Shown in pieces: positions 1 through 8,270 of a DNA stretch of 24,463 nucleotides. The stretch is taken from NCBI GenBank assembly GCA_021648745.1, contig JAKISE010000044.1, forward strand, positions 1-24,463, given 5' to 3'. The stretch is from Cyclobacteriaceae bacterium (lineage in GTDB: Bacteria > Bacteroidota > Bacteroidia > Cytophagales > Cyclobacteriaceae). Position numbers and translations under genes: made by a program. The notes beneath the pieces are model-generated. The model made no database searches and had not been told where the DNA came from. It saw nothing but the letters and a program-made list of their open reading frames with translations. Within the stretch, counting starts at the first letter, position 1. Each line of letters starts with the position of its first letter.

Positions 1-678
1 AAACTTATCTACCATTACATACTTAAATCGATGCTGGTACTTATTGAGAATTTCTAAATGATCTCGAAACAACACATTGGTATTAAAAAGCAAGTCGTCA
101 AAATCCATTGCACCAGCTTTAAAACAACGCTCTGCATAAATTTTATATATTTTGCCTAGCTCTGGTCTTCGATTTTGAGCGTCATCGGTTTTATAAGCAG
201 GATTAACGTTATACTCTTTATAAGATACGAGGCGATTTTTTGCACCTGATATCCTATTAAACACAACATTGGCTTTATATAGCTTGTCGTCTAAATTAAG
301 CTCTTTTACAATGGTTCTAATCAACGATTTAGAATCATCAGCATCATAGATAGTAAAATTACTGGGATAACCGATATGTGGTGCTTCACTTCGTAAAATA
401 CGTGCAAACACAGAGTGGAATGTGCCCATCCAAATATTTCGAGCTTCTGCGCCAATCACATTTTCTATACGGTTACGCATTTCTGCGGCAGCCTTATTGG
501 TAAAGGTTAGTGAAAGTATATTGAAAGGATCAACTCCTTTAGATTTAATTAAATGAGCAATTCTATACGTTAATACTCTTGTTTTTCCAGACCCTGCACC
601 CGCAATAATCATCATGGGTCCTTCGGTATTTTCAACCGCTTCGCGCTGCGGCTCATTCAACCCTTCTAAATAATCCAT
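1..678 (-). CDS. pcrA: UvrD/PcrA-type superfamily 1 DNA helicase, N-terminal part (cut by window edge)
   Basis: ATP-dependent 3'-5' helicase of DNA repair and replication-fork maintenance. Only the first 226 codons are in the window; the gene continues to the left. The protein opens with a UvrD-type Q motif (NEPQREAV, residues 8-15), followed by a Walker A loop GAGSGKT at 27-33, motif Ia TFTNKAAAEM around 58-67, GTFHS, and the DFDDLL segment near 193-198. The frame runs off the edge in motif II, reading VMVDKF where the family has VDEFQDTN, so the catalytic Glu is Lys in this read. The ATG at 678 is preceded by a good GGAGG on the minus strand. It lies 31 bases after the M14 peptidase on the same strand and may be co-transcribed with it. 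UvrD and PcrA cannot be told apart from this fragment. Confidence 0.93.
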   Translation of the reverse strand, partial: MDYLEGLNEPQREAVENTEGPMMIIAGAGSGKTRVLTYRIAHLIKSKGVDPFNILSLTFTNKAAAEMRNRIENVIGAEARNIWMGTFHSVFARILRSEAPHIGYPSNFTIYDADDSKSLIRTIVKELNLDDKLYKANVVFNRISGAKNRLVSYKEYNVNPAYKTDDAQNRRPELGKIYKIYAERCFKAGAMDFDDLLFNTNVLFRDHLEILNKYQHRFKYVMVDKF

Positions 679-709
679 TAATTTAACCTCCGCCTTTTCC
701 TTTAATTAT

Positions 710-1927
710 CTATTTATTTAAAAGCAATTTCATCATTTCCTCTGCAGACACTTCTCCCTTTACATTTATTAAATCTCTAGGCGTATCATCTCCAATTTCA
801 TAGGTTATGCCAACCGCATTAAATTGCGTGTAAAACCACGTTTTTGAAACTGGCGGACCAATACCTGAGGCACTTACTTTTGCCTCAGAATCTTCAACAC
901 GTAACTTTATGTTTGTAATCCAGGCACTGGTAAACTCAGGCAAAGCCGAAACTAATGAATCAACATTGGTGTAGTAAATATCTTTAAAAGTTGAGTGAAA
1001 GTCAAGTCCTAAAACAATGTCAGACTTTTTTTCTTCTGCAAAATTAACAATATAGTCCGCAACTTGCCTTGTTTCTGGCTGGTTATAATACGCCCAATCT
1101 CTATTTAAATCTACTCCATCTGCATTATGTCTCCAATGGCCTAAATCAACCCCATCTGGGTTCATAAGAGGAAAAACTAGCACATTATAGTTCTTTAAGA
1201 ATTCTAATGACAATTCATCCTCAACTTCAAATATGCGCTCTAAAAAAGATTTCATTGCTAAATAACCAGTTACTTCAGGCGGGTGCTGTCTGCTCAATAC
1301 AATTATGGTTGGCTTTTTCTTGCCTGCCACATATTCGAGCATAGGAATGTCTCTACCCAATGTGGTTTTACCAATTGCTTTAAATTGAGCTCCTCCAATG
1401 GCAGCAATCTCTTGAGCCCAAACACTTACCATTTCAGAGTTCTGTATTTCCTGAGCAGATACCCAAAGTGGTTGGTCTGATAAGGATAATGTTAGCCTAA
1501 CTCTCAAACTATCTCCAATGTAGGAAAAGTTTGATTCATCTAATCGAGTCCAGTTAACTCCATCATTGCTTAGCTTTGGCCAATATCGCTGCCCGTACTT
1601 AAATTTGCTATAGTCCATTACAATATGAACGACTGTGTCTTTTTTTGACCACAATTTAAAAGCGTACCAAGGACTGTAATTAATCGGCTCATTTTCAGGC
1701 ATCATTCGAATAATAAATGAGGTGTCTGCTACAGATAAGCCATTAATGCGAGCTCCATCGAAGGAATTATCAAAGGAGACCCCTCTAAGTTCTTTCACCT
1801 CTCTATCAGGGGTATTGATAGGTTTTGAGGTTGTATCTACAGGCTTAGGAAAATCATAAGGCTTTGCTTGATATCCAAAAATAAGAAAGCTATATAAGTT
1901 TAAAATAAGTAGGAAGAAAATGCGCAT
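710..1927 (-). CDS. Secreted M14-family zinc carboxypeptidase
   Basis: Predicted exported zinc metallopeptidase (carboxypeptidase A fold), 405 residues. I start it at the ATG at 1927: residues 1-20 (MRIFFLLILNLYSFLIFGYQ) form a signal peptide. A longer frame from a TTG at 1951 would begin inside a TAnnTTTG promoter box. An N-terminal beta-rich region of about 150 residues precedes the peptidase domain. Counted from that upstream TTG (subtract 8 for the ATG start), the motifs are the zinc pair HPPE at 223-226, NPDGVDLGHW at 264-273, LNRDW at 282-286 (substrate-binding Asn-Arg), the third zinc ligand DFHS with His319, and the catalytic Glu in TYEIGDD at 385. All expected catalytic residues are present, so it should be active, probably in the periplasm. 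Its substrate is unknown. The helicase gene follows on the same strand. Confidence 0.88.
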   Translation of the reverse strand: MRIFFLLILNLYSFLIFGYQAKPYDFPKPVDTTSKPINTPDREVKELRGVSFDNSFDGARINGLSVADTSFIIRMMPENEPINYSPWYAFKLWSKKDTVVHIVMDYSKFKYGQRYWPKLSNDGVNWTRLDESNFSYIGDSLRVRLTLSLSDQPLWVSAQEIQNSEMVSVWAQEIAAIGGAQFKAIGKTTLGRDIPMLEYVAGKKKPTIIVLSRQHPPEVTGYLAMKSFLERIFEVEDELSLEFLKNYNVLVFPLMNPDGVDLGHWRHNADGVDLNRDWAYYNQPETRQVADYIVNFAEEKKSDIVLGLDFHSTFKDIYYTNVDSLVSALPEFTSAWITNIKLRVEDSEAKVSASGIGPPVSKTWFYTQFNAVGITYEIGDDTPRDLINVKGEVSAEEMMKLLLNK

Positions 1928-1948
1928 CTTAGAAGGGTTTAATGGAAA

Positions 1949-1956
1949 CAAATCTA
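1949..1956 (-). promoter_or_regulatory. Bacteroidota -7 box (TAGATTTG) for the M14 peptidase
   Basis: The minus strand reads TAGATTTG, matching TAnnTTTG, and ends 21 bases before the ATG at 1927. No TTG is seen at the expected -33 spacing. Its position supports the internal ATG over the TTG at 1951, which lies within the box. Confidence 0.5.
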
Positions 1957-2010
1957 ACAGATAATTATGACTTATTTCAGCTAGTCAATGAATGGTTCTC
2001 CGATTAATAT

Positions 2011-2018
2011 TAGCTTTG
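2011..2018 (+). promoter_or_regulatory. Bacteroidota -7 box (TAGCTTTG) for DUF3109-glycosyltransferase
   Basis: TAGCTTTG fits TAnnTTTG exactly, 15 bases before the first ATG at 2034. No clear -33 TTG. It faces away from the M14 peptidase promoter in an 80-base divergent spacer. The leader would be about 10 bases, too short for a Shine-Dalgarno site. Confidence 0.55.
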
Positions 2019-2033
2019 TGAAAACTTGAAATT

Positions 2034-2600
2034 ATGATGGAAGTTGGTAATGTGATCTTATCAGATGACATTAAAGATGAATTTTTTGTATGTGATTTGG
2101 CAAGCTGCAAAGGAGCCTGCTGTGTAGAAGGAGATTTAGGTGCACCCCTAACCGAAGAGGAACTTGATATAATAGATGCTGCTCAGCAACATGTACTTTC
2201 ATATTTGTCTCCAGCTGGTAGAAAGGAAGTTGAAAATCAAGGAGCCTACATTCTAGATGAAGAAGGAGACTACTCCACCCCCACCATCAATAATAAAGAA
2301 TGTGCCTATTCTATTTATGATAAAAGAGGCATTTTGAAATGTGGGATAGAACAAGCCTATTTGGACAAAAAGATTGATTTTAAAAAACCTCTTTCCTGCC
2401 ATTTGTACCCAATCAGAATTTCATCTTATGCAAAGTTTGATGCCGTAAATTACGACCAATGGCATATTTGTAAATCAGCTTGTTCGAATGGTAAAGCATT
2501 AGGAGTTCCTGTGTATAAATTCTTAAAGGAGCCACTAATTAGGAAGTATGGTGTGGATTGGTATTCGGAACTAACTACAATTATTGAAGAAGATGAATAA
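2034..2600 (+). CDS. DUF3109 family cysteine-rich protein
   Basis: A 188-residue cytoplasmic protein of the DUF3109 family, widespread in Bacteroidota and of unknown function. It has nine cysteines: C20, C25, C29 and C30 in the signature VCDLASCKGACC, then C90, C103, C122 (PLSCHLYPIR), C146 and C150. Such clustered cysteines usually bind zinc or an iron-sulfur cluster, as in YkgJ-type domains; that is inferred here. Two ATG codons stand in tandem at 2034 and 2037; either may start translation. The 3' end overlaps the downstream glycosyltransferase start by 8 bases, so the two are likely translated together. No signal peptide or membrane segment is visible. Confidence 0.88.
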   Translation: MMEVGNVILSDDIKDEFFVCDLASCKGACCVEGDLGAPLTEEELDIIDAAQQHVLSYLSPAGRKEVENQGAYILDEEGDYSTPTINNKECAYSIYDKRGILKCGIEQAYLDKKIDFKKPLSCHLYPIRISSYAKFDAVNYDQWHICKSACSNGKALGVPVYKFLKEPLIRKYGVDWYSELTTIIEEDE

Positions 2601-3669
2601 AGTCCGTGTTTTATTCATTGGTATGCATCGTCTCGATCGGTCGCCTTCACAACGATATCGTTTCGAACAGTACTTCTCGTTTTTAGAATCGAATAGTATA
2701 GAATGTGAGCTTTCCTATTTAATTTCAGAGGAAGATGATAAGGTGTTATACTCATCTGGCAATTATTTCGGAAAGCTTCTCATATTTATTAAGAGTTGGA
2801 AACAACGCCTAAATGATTTAAAAAGAGCCAATTCCTTCGATTACATTTTTATTCAGCGCGAAGCTTTTATGACAGGCACTACTTACTTTGAAAAGAAGTT
2901 AGCTAAATCCACTGCCAAGTTGATATTCGATTTTGACGATTCTATTTGGCTAGAGGATAAGAACGAAGCTAACGGGAAATTAGCATTTTTGAAAAAGCCT
3001 GCTAAAACCTCTAAAATAATTGCACTCTGTGATACAATAGTAGCTGGCAATAGCTATTTAGCGGAGTATGCAAAGAGGTTTAATAAAAATGTGGTCATCA
3101 TTCCAACTACCATCGATACCAAATGGTATAAGCCAGAAGCTAAAAAGCCAAAGGATAAGATTATCATAGGGTGGAGTGGCAGTTTTAGCACTATCAAACA
3201 TTTTGAAAGTGCAATTGGGGCGCTTACCAAAATAAAATCGAAATACGGAGATAAGGTGGATTTTAAAGTAATTGGAGATGGTAATTACACCTATAAACCA
3301 TTAAATATTAGGGGTCAAAAATGGCAAAGCAAAACTGAAGTAGATGATTTGCAAGATATTGATATCGGCATTATGCCACTGCCTGACATTGAATGGACCC
3401 GAGGAAAATGTGGGCTTAAGGGATTGCAGTATATGGGCTTAGCCATCCCTACTATTATGTCACCTGTAGGTGTAAACACTAAAATTATAGAGCCTGGAGT
3501 AAACGGAATGCTCGCTTCTACCGAAGAGGAATGGGTTGATTGCCTTTCTCAGTTGATTGAGTCGGCAGAACTAAGGAAAAAATTAGGGAGTGCTGGAAGA
3601 AAAACAGTAGTGGAAATATATAGTGTAGATGCAAATAAGGAGAAGTATTTAAATCTATTTCAAAAATAA
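2593..3669 (+). CDS. Glycosyltransferase, GT4-like (GT-B fold)
   Basis: Predicted nucleotide-sugar-dependent glycosyltransferase, 358 residues from the ATG at 2593. A TTG at 2584 would add three residues and is less likely. The N-terminal half carries RSPSQRYRFEQY (16-27), a motif of Bacteroidota GT4 proteins, and IFDFDDSIWL at 111-120. The C-terminal Rossmann half has IIGWSGSFST (191-200), VIGDG (226-230), DIGIMPLPD near 257-265, GKCGLKGLQYMGLAIPTI (271-288) and PGVNGML at 301-307, the usual donor-binding region. No membrane segment is seen. Acceptor and sugar cannot be read from sequence; cell-surface polysaccharide or lipid glycosylation is the usual role. It overlaps DUF3109 by 8 bases and shares its promoter. 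Confidence 0.87.
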   Translation: MNKVRVLFIGMHRLDRSPSQRYRFEQYFSFLESNSIECELSYLISEEDDKVLYSSGNYFGKLLIFIKSWKQRLNDLKRANSFDYIFIQREAFMTGTTYFEKKLAKSTAKLIFDFDDSIWLEDKNEANGKLAFLKKPAKTSKIIALCDTIVAGNSYLAEYAKRFNKNVVIIPTTIDTKWYKPEAKKPKDKIIIGWSGSFSTIKHFESAIGALTKIKSKYGDKVDFKVIGDGNYTYKPLNIRGQKWQSKTEVDDLQDIDIGIMPLPDIEWTRGKCGLKGLQYMGLAIPTIMSPVGVNTKIIEPGVNGMLASTEEEWVDCLSQLIESAELRKKLGSAGRKTVVEIYSVDANKEKYLNLFQK

Positions 3670-3674
3670 CATCA

Positions 3675-3719
3675 TAAAAAAATACCTCTACATTCACCAA
3701 TGGTAAATATCGAGGTATT
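3675..3719 (-). terminator. Rho-independent terminator of the fabH-efp-accB-accC operon
   Basis: AATACCTC at 3681-3688 pairs perfectly with GAGGTATT at 3712-3719 around a 23-base loop. On the minus strand the stem is followed by a T run (A run at 3675-3682 on the plus strand), 75 bases after the accC stop. The large loop lowers confidence. On the plus strand there is no T run, so it would serve the glycosyltransferase gene poorly. Confidence 0.55.
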
Positions 3720-3795
3720 CCAATTACATTATCATACGAACAACTTCGGTTGAAGTGGAAGATTGCCGGATCTTACACCCGACAATGACGATATT

Positions 3796-5142
3796 CTATT
3801 TTATAGCAGAAAAATCAAATGTTTCTAAAAAGGCAGTAGTAAAATTACCTGATTTAAACTCCTCATCTTCCATTAATTTAATATGAAAAGGGATCGTAGT
3901 TTTAATTCCTTCAATCACAAACTCTTGAAGAGCTCTTTTCATCCTAGTCATTACTTCTTCCCTACTTTGCCCACTCACAATCAACTTGGCAATCATTGAA
4001 TCGTAATTAGGAGGAATGGTGTAGCCAGCATACACGTGGCTATCAATTCTAATTCCGCGACCACCAGGCATATGTAAATTGGTGATTTTGCCAGGTGATG
4101 GCCTAAAGTCTTTCGTAGGATCTTCAGCATTAATCCTACATTCCATACAAAACAACTTAGGAAAATAGTTTTTGCCAGTAATTGAAATGCCGGCCGCCAC
4201 TTTAATTTGCTCCTTTATTAAATCAAAATCTGTTACTTCTTCTGTAATAGGATGCTCTACCTGAATACGAGTATTCATTTCCATAAAGTAGAAATCGCCA
4301 TGCTTATCGAGTAAAAATTCTACCGTGCCTGCACCTTCGTACTTAATGGCTTCTGCACCTGCAATAGCCGCTGCACCCATTTTATCCCGAATTTCATCTG
4401 TAACTACAGGTGAAGGAGTTTCTTCAATCAATTTTTGATGTCTTCGCTGAATAGAACAATCTCTTTCAGATAAATGGCAAGCTTTTCCATTGCTATCTCC
4501 TATTATTTGAATTTCTATATGGCGCGGTTCTTCAATGTATTTTTCCATATAAAGCGCATCGTTACCAAAAGCGGCACCAGATTCCTGACGTGCATCGTCC
4601 CACGCCTTTTGAAATCCAGATTCGTCTTTTACAATACGCATTCCTCTACCCCCACCACCAGCAGTTGCTTTTAAAATAACAGGATAACCAACTTTTACTG
4701 CTTGTTTTTTGCCTTCAGCAACAGATTTAAGTAAACCTTCTGAACCCGGAATTACAGGAACTCCTGCCTTCTTCATAGTGGCTTTGGCAGAGGCTTTATC
4801 GCCCATACCATTAATCATTTCAGGCGAAGCTCCAATAAACTTGATACCGTATTCACGACAAACCTCCGAAAATTCAGCATTTTCAGATAAAAACCCATAA
4901 CCAGGGTGAATAGCATCTGCATTGGTAATTTCTGCTGCAGAAATAATTCTAGTTATGTTGAGGTATGAATCACTACTTGGTGCTTCTCCGATACAAATAG
5001 CCTCATCTGCAAATTTTACGTGCAAGCTTTCTTTATCGGCCTTTGAATAAACGGCTACTGTTCTTATTCCCATCTCACGGCAAGTGCGAATAATACGGAG
5101 GGCTATTTCGCCTCTATTGGCAATTAATATTTTCTTGAACAC
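3796..5142 (-). CDS. accC: Acetyl-CoA carboxylase, biotin carboxylase subunit
   Basis: Carboxylates the biotin on AccB with bicarbonate and ATP, the first half-reaction of malonyl-CoA synthesis. The 448 residues match the usual family length. Domains in order: biotin carboxylase N-domain (FKKILIANRGEIALRIIR, 2-19), ATP-grasp with the glycine loop GGGGRGM at 162-168, HLSERDCSIQRRHQK at 223-237, the EMNTRIQVEHPITEE active-site segment at 288-302, and the C-terminal domain with FRPSPG (346-351) and YDSMIAKL (380-387). It lies 17 bases after accB, last in the operon, and is followed by a terminator. Nothing is missing. Confidence 0.97.
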   Translation of the reverse strand: MFKKILIANRGEIALRIIRTCREMGIRTVAVYSKADKESLHVKFADEAICIGEAPSSDSYLNITRIISAAEITNADAIHPGYGFLSENAEFSEVCREYGIKFIGASPEMINGMGDKASAKATMKKAGVPVIPGSEGLLKSVAEGKKQAVKVGYPVILKATAGGGGRGMRIVKDESGFQKAWDDARQESGAAFGNDALYMEKYIEEPRHIEIQIIGDSNGKACHLSERDCSIQRRHQKLIEETPSPVVTDEIRDKMGAAAIAGAEAIKYEGAGTVEFLLDKHGDFYFMEMNTRIQVEHPITEEVTDFDLIKEQIKVAAGISITGKNYFPKLFCMECRINAEDPTKDFRPSPGKITNLHMPGGRGIRIDSHVYAGYTIPPNYDSMIAKLIVSGQSREEVMTRMKRALQEFVIEGIKTTIPFHIKLMEDEEFKSGNFTTAFLETFDFSAIK

Positions 5143-5159
5143 AGGTTAGCTGATTAAAT

Positions 5160-5630
5160 TTAAGAAGGATCTACTAAAAACAAAGGTTGATCGTATTCTA
5201 CAGGGGTTGCATTTTCCACTAGTATTTTTACGATGGTTCCGCTTACTTCGGATTCTATCTCATTAAAAAGTTTCATAGCCTCAACTATACAAACTGTTTG
5301 CCCTGTCGAAATTGAATCTCCCACATTTACAAATGCAGCTGATTCAGGATTGGCTGAAAGATAGAAAGTGCCAATCATTGGTGATTTTACCTCAACATAA
5401 TTTCCGTTTTCAGAGGAAGGTGCACCAGAATCTGCCGCTACTACCATAGGCGCTGCCGCTGGAGCTTGCACAGGAGCCTGTGCTGCTACTGGAGCTGCCA
5501 CAGCTGCCACCTGCGTAACATCGGCACTTCTTTTCACAGAAAGTTTTAATTCTTCTGTTTCAATATTCACTTCATTTAAACCAGTTTCGGCAATAAAGTC
5601 TATAAGGTCACGAATTTCTTTACTCTTCAT
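5160..5630 (-). CDS. accB: Acetyl-CoA carboxylase biotin carboxyl carrier protein
   Basis: Carrier subunit of acetyl-CoA carboxylase, 156 residues. The N-terminal helix region (MKSKEIRDLIDFI) is followed by an Ala/Pro/Val-rich flexible linker at 41-66 and a biotinyl/lipoyl domain with EAMKLFNEIE. The biotin-accepting lysine is K120 within EAMK (117-120), and SPMIGTFY (83-90) is the matching beta strand. It sits 13 bases after efp and 17 before accC, so it is within one operon. The carboxyltransferase subunits AccA and AccD are not in this window. Confidence 0.96.
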   Translation of the reverse strand: MKSKEIRDLIDFIAETGLNEVNIETEELKLSVKRSADVTQVAAVAAPVAAQAPVQAPAAAPMVVAADSGAPSSENGNYVEVKSPMIGTFYLSANPESAAFVNVGDSISTGQTVCIVEAMKLFNEIESEVSGTIVKILVENATPVEYDQPLFLVDPS

Positions 5631-5643
5631 AATATTGGTGTCT

Positions 5644-6207
5644 TTATTTTACGCGCTCTGAATAAGAGCCTGTACGTGTATCTACTTTAATTTTTTCGTC
5701 TTGATTAATAAACAATGGCACTTGTATTTCTGCGCCTGTTTCTAAGGTGGCTGATTTCGTTGAATTTGTAGCCGTATCTCCTTTAATACCAGGTTCTGTA
5801 TAGGTTATTTGTAATACTACAAATGCAGGAAGCTCACAAGTCAAAGGTTTTTCAAGCTCTGCATGGTAAACCACTTCTACGTTTTGCCCGTCTTTCAAAA
5901 ACTGTGCGCCAACTATAAGACCTTCCTCTAACGACATTTGTTCATAGCTACTATTATCCATAAAATGGTAGCCAAGATCATCCTTATATAAATATTGATG
6001 TGCTCTACGTTCAATTCGGGCCGTAGTTATTTTATGGCCAGAAGAAAATGTATTGTCTATTACTTTGCCAGTTTCTATGTTTTTTAGTTTGGTTCTAACA
6101 AATGCAGGACCTTTTCCTGGTTTTACATGTTGAAACTCTGTAACCATATAAAGCCCATGATTAAACTCTATGCATAATCCATTTTTTATATCTGCTGTAT
6201 TAGCCAT
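5644..6207 (-). CDS. efp: Translation elongation factor P
   Basis: Binds the ribosome between the P and E sites and relieves stalling at proline runs. The 187 residues match the family length. The N-terminal KOW-like domain has the exposed loop KPGKGPAFVRTK at 29-40, with the tip lysine K32 where E. coli EF-P is modified. The OB domains follow (ETGKVIDNTF; LPAFVVLQITYTEPGIKGDT) and the C-terminal signature GAEIQVPLFINQDEKIKVDT ends at about residue 177. No modification enzyme gene is nearby. It lies 34 bases downstream of fabH and 13 upstream of accB, so its expression is likely tied to fatty acid synthesis genes. Confidence 0.97.
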   Translation of the reverse strand: MANTADIKNGLCIEFNHGLYMVTEFQHVKPGKGPAFVRTKLKNIETGKVIDNTFSSGHKITTARIERRAHQYLYKDDLGYHFMDNSSYEQMSLEEGLIVGAQFLKDGQNVEVVYHAELEKPLTCELPAFVVLQITYTEPGIKGDTATNSTKSATLETGAEIQVPLFINQDEKIKVDTRTGSYSERVK

Positions 6208-6241
6208 AAATTCTTATTGATAATTAATAAAATTAAGTATT

Positions 6242-7240
6242 TTATTTTGGATTATATGCCCATTTCAGATAAATAGCTCCCCAAGTAAATCCTCCTCCAA
6301 ACGCAGCTATCACTAAGTTATCTCCTTTTTTTAATTGCTTTTCATAATCCCAAAGTAATAAAGGTATTGTTCCAGAAGTTGTATTTCCATAGCGCTCAAT
6401 ATTCATCATTACCTTAGAATCATCTACGCCCATTCTTCTAGAAGTGGCATCCACAATTCTTTTATTGGCTTGATGAGGCACTAGGTAAGCTATGTCATCG
6501 CTAGTAAGCTTGTTCCTTTTCATTATTTTTTCAGCATAATCAGCCATATTGGTAACCGCAAATTTAAATACGGTTTTTCCATCTTGATAAGCAAAATGTT
6601 CTCTTTTTTGAATAGTAGCTTCAGAAGTTGGATACTTACTTCCTCCTGCCTTCATATTTAAAAACTCTGCCCCCTTACCATCACTTTTATGGATAGAATC
6701 TATCACTCCAACTTCTTCGGAAGTAGGTTCAAGCATTACCGCACCAGCACCATCACCAAAAATAATACAGGTTGTTCTATCAGTATAATCTACAATGGAA
6801 GACATTTTATCTGCGCCAATCACAATCACTTTTTTATACATCCCACTTTGAATGTACATTGCACCTGTAGTAAGAGCATAAATAAAACCTGAACAAGCAG
6901 CACCGAGGTCAAAATTAAACGCATTATCCATACCTGCACCTGCAGCAACCAAATTGGCTGTGGCTGGAAAAACATGGTCAGGAGTAACGGTAGCACAAAT
7001 TACTAAATCAACATCTAGAGGGTCAGTTTCAGTTTTTTGAAGTAATCCTTTTACAGCTTCAATGGCCATTACAGATGTTCCTTGGCCTTCTCCCTTAAGG
7101 ATTCTACGTTCCTTAATTCCTGTTCTACTAACGATCCACTCATCATTGGTATCAACCAAAGTTGCCAATTCATCGTTGGTTAGCACATAATCGGGCACAT
7201 AGCCATGTACTCCGGTAATTGCTGCATTAATTTTACTCAT
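6242..7240 (-). CDS. fabH: 3-oxoacyl-ACP synthase III (beta-ketoacyl-ACP synthase III)
   Basis: Condenses an acyl-CoA primer with malonyl-ACP to start fatty acid synthesis. The protein has 332 residues, and the Cys-His-Asn triad is complete: C116 in DLGAACSGFIYAL, H256 in LVPHQANKR and N286 in RYGNTTSG. The N-terminal ITGVHGYVPDYVLTN and the C-terminal AAFGGGFTWGAIYLKW complete the thiolase fold. First gene of the fabH-efp-accB-accC run; a terminator and a -7 box upstream separate it from rpmF. No plsX lies between rpmF and fabH, unlike in many bacteria. Confidence 0.96.
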   Translation of the reverse strand: MSKINAAITGVHGYVPDYVLTNDELATLVDTNDEWIVSRTGIKERRILKGEGQGTSVMAIEAVKGLLQKTETDPLDVDLVICATVTPDHVFPATANLVAAGAGMDNAFNFDLGAACSGFIYALTTGAMYIQSGMYKKVIVIGADKMSSIVDYTDRTTCIIFGDGAGAVMLEPTSEEVGVIDSIHKSDGKGAEFLNMKAGGSKYPTSEATIQKREHFAYQDGKTVFKFAVTNMADYAEKIMKRNKLTSDDIAYLVPHQANKRIVDATSRRMGVDDSKVMMNIERYGNTTSGTIPLLLWDYEKQLKKGDNLVIAAFGGGFTWGAIYLKWAYNPK

Positions 7241-7336
7241 AACTTATTAATCGCATTAGGTACGACAGGTAAAATGTTTACTATTTATTTGTCTGCAAAT
7301 ATTGAAAATATTCTTCCAAGATTAACACTTTGGATG

Positions 7337-7344
7337 CAAAATTA
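7337..7344 (-). promoter_or_regulatory. Candidate -7 box (TAATTTTG) for the fabH operon
   Basis: The minus strand reads TAATTTTG, fitting TAnnTTTG, about 96 bases upstream of the fabH ATG and just past the rpmF terminator. No -33 TTG at good spacing. It would give a leader of roughly 90 bases, longer than most here. Confidence 0.35.
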
Positions 7345-7387
7345 GAGATACTAGCAATATACTTATAAGACATGTTTATATAATCAC

Positions 7388-7420
7388 AAAAAGCCCCCCG
7401 AAGTTTCGGGGAGCTTTTTA
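7388..7420 (-). terminator. Strong Rho-independent terminator after rpmF
   Basis: An A-run, a GC-rich stem (AAAGCCCCCCGAA with TTCGGGGAGCTTT, one C-A mismatch) and a T-run flank a two-base loop. T-runs occur on both strands, so it can work in both directions. It lies about 60 bases after the rpmF stop and splits the DUF177-rpmF unit from the fabH operon. Confidence 0.9.
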
Positions 7421-7481
7421 TTTTAATATCTATTACAGATAAGTACTGGTGCTCATTTGCTCAAAAAGCAAAGATAGGATC

Positions 7482-7667
7482 TTAAACCGCTACTTCTTTT
7501 TCGATAGCAGGCTTACCTTTATAATACCCACAATCAGCACAAACTCTGTGCATAAGTACTGGTGAACCACAGTTAGAACATTCCATAAACGTAGCAGCAG
7601 TTGCCTTGTAATGCGTTCTCCTTTTGTCTCTCCTAGATTTCGATATTTTCCTTTTAGGATGCGCCAT
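7482..7667 (-). CDS. rpmF: 50S ribosomal protein L32
   Basis: Small ribosomal protein of the large subunit, 61 residues. MAHPKRKISKSRRDKRR at the N-terminus is the family signature. Four cysteines, C30, C33, C43 and C46 (ECSNCG and CADCG), form the zinc ribbon, so this is the zinc-binding type. It follows DUF177 by 12 bases, the standard pairing in many phyla, and ends before a strong terminator. Confidence 0.97.
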   Translation of the reverse strand: MAHPKRKISKSRRDKRRTHYKATAATFMECSNCGSPVLMHRVCADCGYYKGKPAIEKEVAV

Positions 7668-7679
7668 TTTATTATTTCT

Positions 7680-8192
7680 TTATTTTATATCTTTCAATTT
7701 TTTCCACCTGGGATCTACAGGCTCACTGTTCTCTTCATCACTATCTTCTGAATAATAAACAAAGTCATCTGTTTCGTCTTCATCATTAAACTTGGGGTGA
7801 AGCTTTTTCATAGGTACCGCGATACCTATAAACTCATAAATGTATTGCGATACATTTATAGTTTGCTCGTTTCTAGGCATCAAAAGTATTTCATCACTTA
7901 TTTCTTCCCAGTCATCTCCAAACTTCAATAGCAGTTTATTGTTAATTGCAAAATCGAACCAAAACGGCTCCAAGCTACGATCACATATAAGCTCTATCTT
8001 TCCCGTAATTTCAAATTTGAGCTCTATAAAAGAGTCAGCCTTCAATAAAATAAGGTCAACTTTCCCATCTCCCTTACTCACCAAAGAGCCTTCAAATAGG
8101 GTGAAAAAACTGTCATCAAATTCAAAATTGTATTGATGACGCTTATTCGATAATTTGAAGATGTCTATATTATAATCTTGCCTTCTAACCAC
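7680..8192 (-). CDS. DUF177 (YceD-like) protein
   Basis: A 170-residue member of the DUF177/YceD family, which almost always precedes rpmF and is linked to ribosome/23S rRNA biogenesis in plants and bacteria; the exact bacterial role is unsettled. The region FEITGKIELICDRSLEPF (56-73) is the recognisable core with the single conserved cysteine. The C-terminal tail is acidic (DEDETDDFVYYSEDSDEE), ending in DPRWKKLKDIK as is usual in Bacteroidota. The start codon is GTG at 8192: no ATG lies upstream in frame, and the N-terminus aligns well from here. A -7 box stands 19 bases upstream. Confidence 0.85.
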   Translation of the reverse strand: MVRRQDYNIDIFKLSNKRHQYNFEFDDSFFTLFEGSLVSKGDGKVDLILLKADSFIELKFEITGKIELICDRSLEPFWFDFAINNKLLLKFGDDWEEISDEILLMPRNEQTINVSQYIYEFIGIAVPMKKLHPKFNDEDETDDFVYYSEDSDEENSEPVDPRWKKLKDIK

Positions 8193-8211
8193 CTCTTTTC
8201 GCTCAAGCGCA

Positions 8212-8219
8212 CAAAGATA
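8212..8219 (-). promoter_or_regulatory. -7 box (TATCTTTG) for DUF177-rpmF
   Basis: The minus strand reads TATCTTTG (TAnnTTTG), 19 bases upstream of the GTG start of DUF177. No -33 TTG is evident. It supports the GTG as the true start. Confidence 0.5.
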
Positions 8220-8270
8220 TAAAGTATTCCTGTATATAACCTAAACGAATTAAAAATTATTAAGATAATA

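Noticed and set aside
1928..1951. Longer N-terminus of the M14 peptidase from TTG at 1951
   Set aside because: That TTG lies inside the TAGATTTG promoter box, and the signal peptide starts cleanly at the ATG at 1927.
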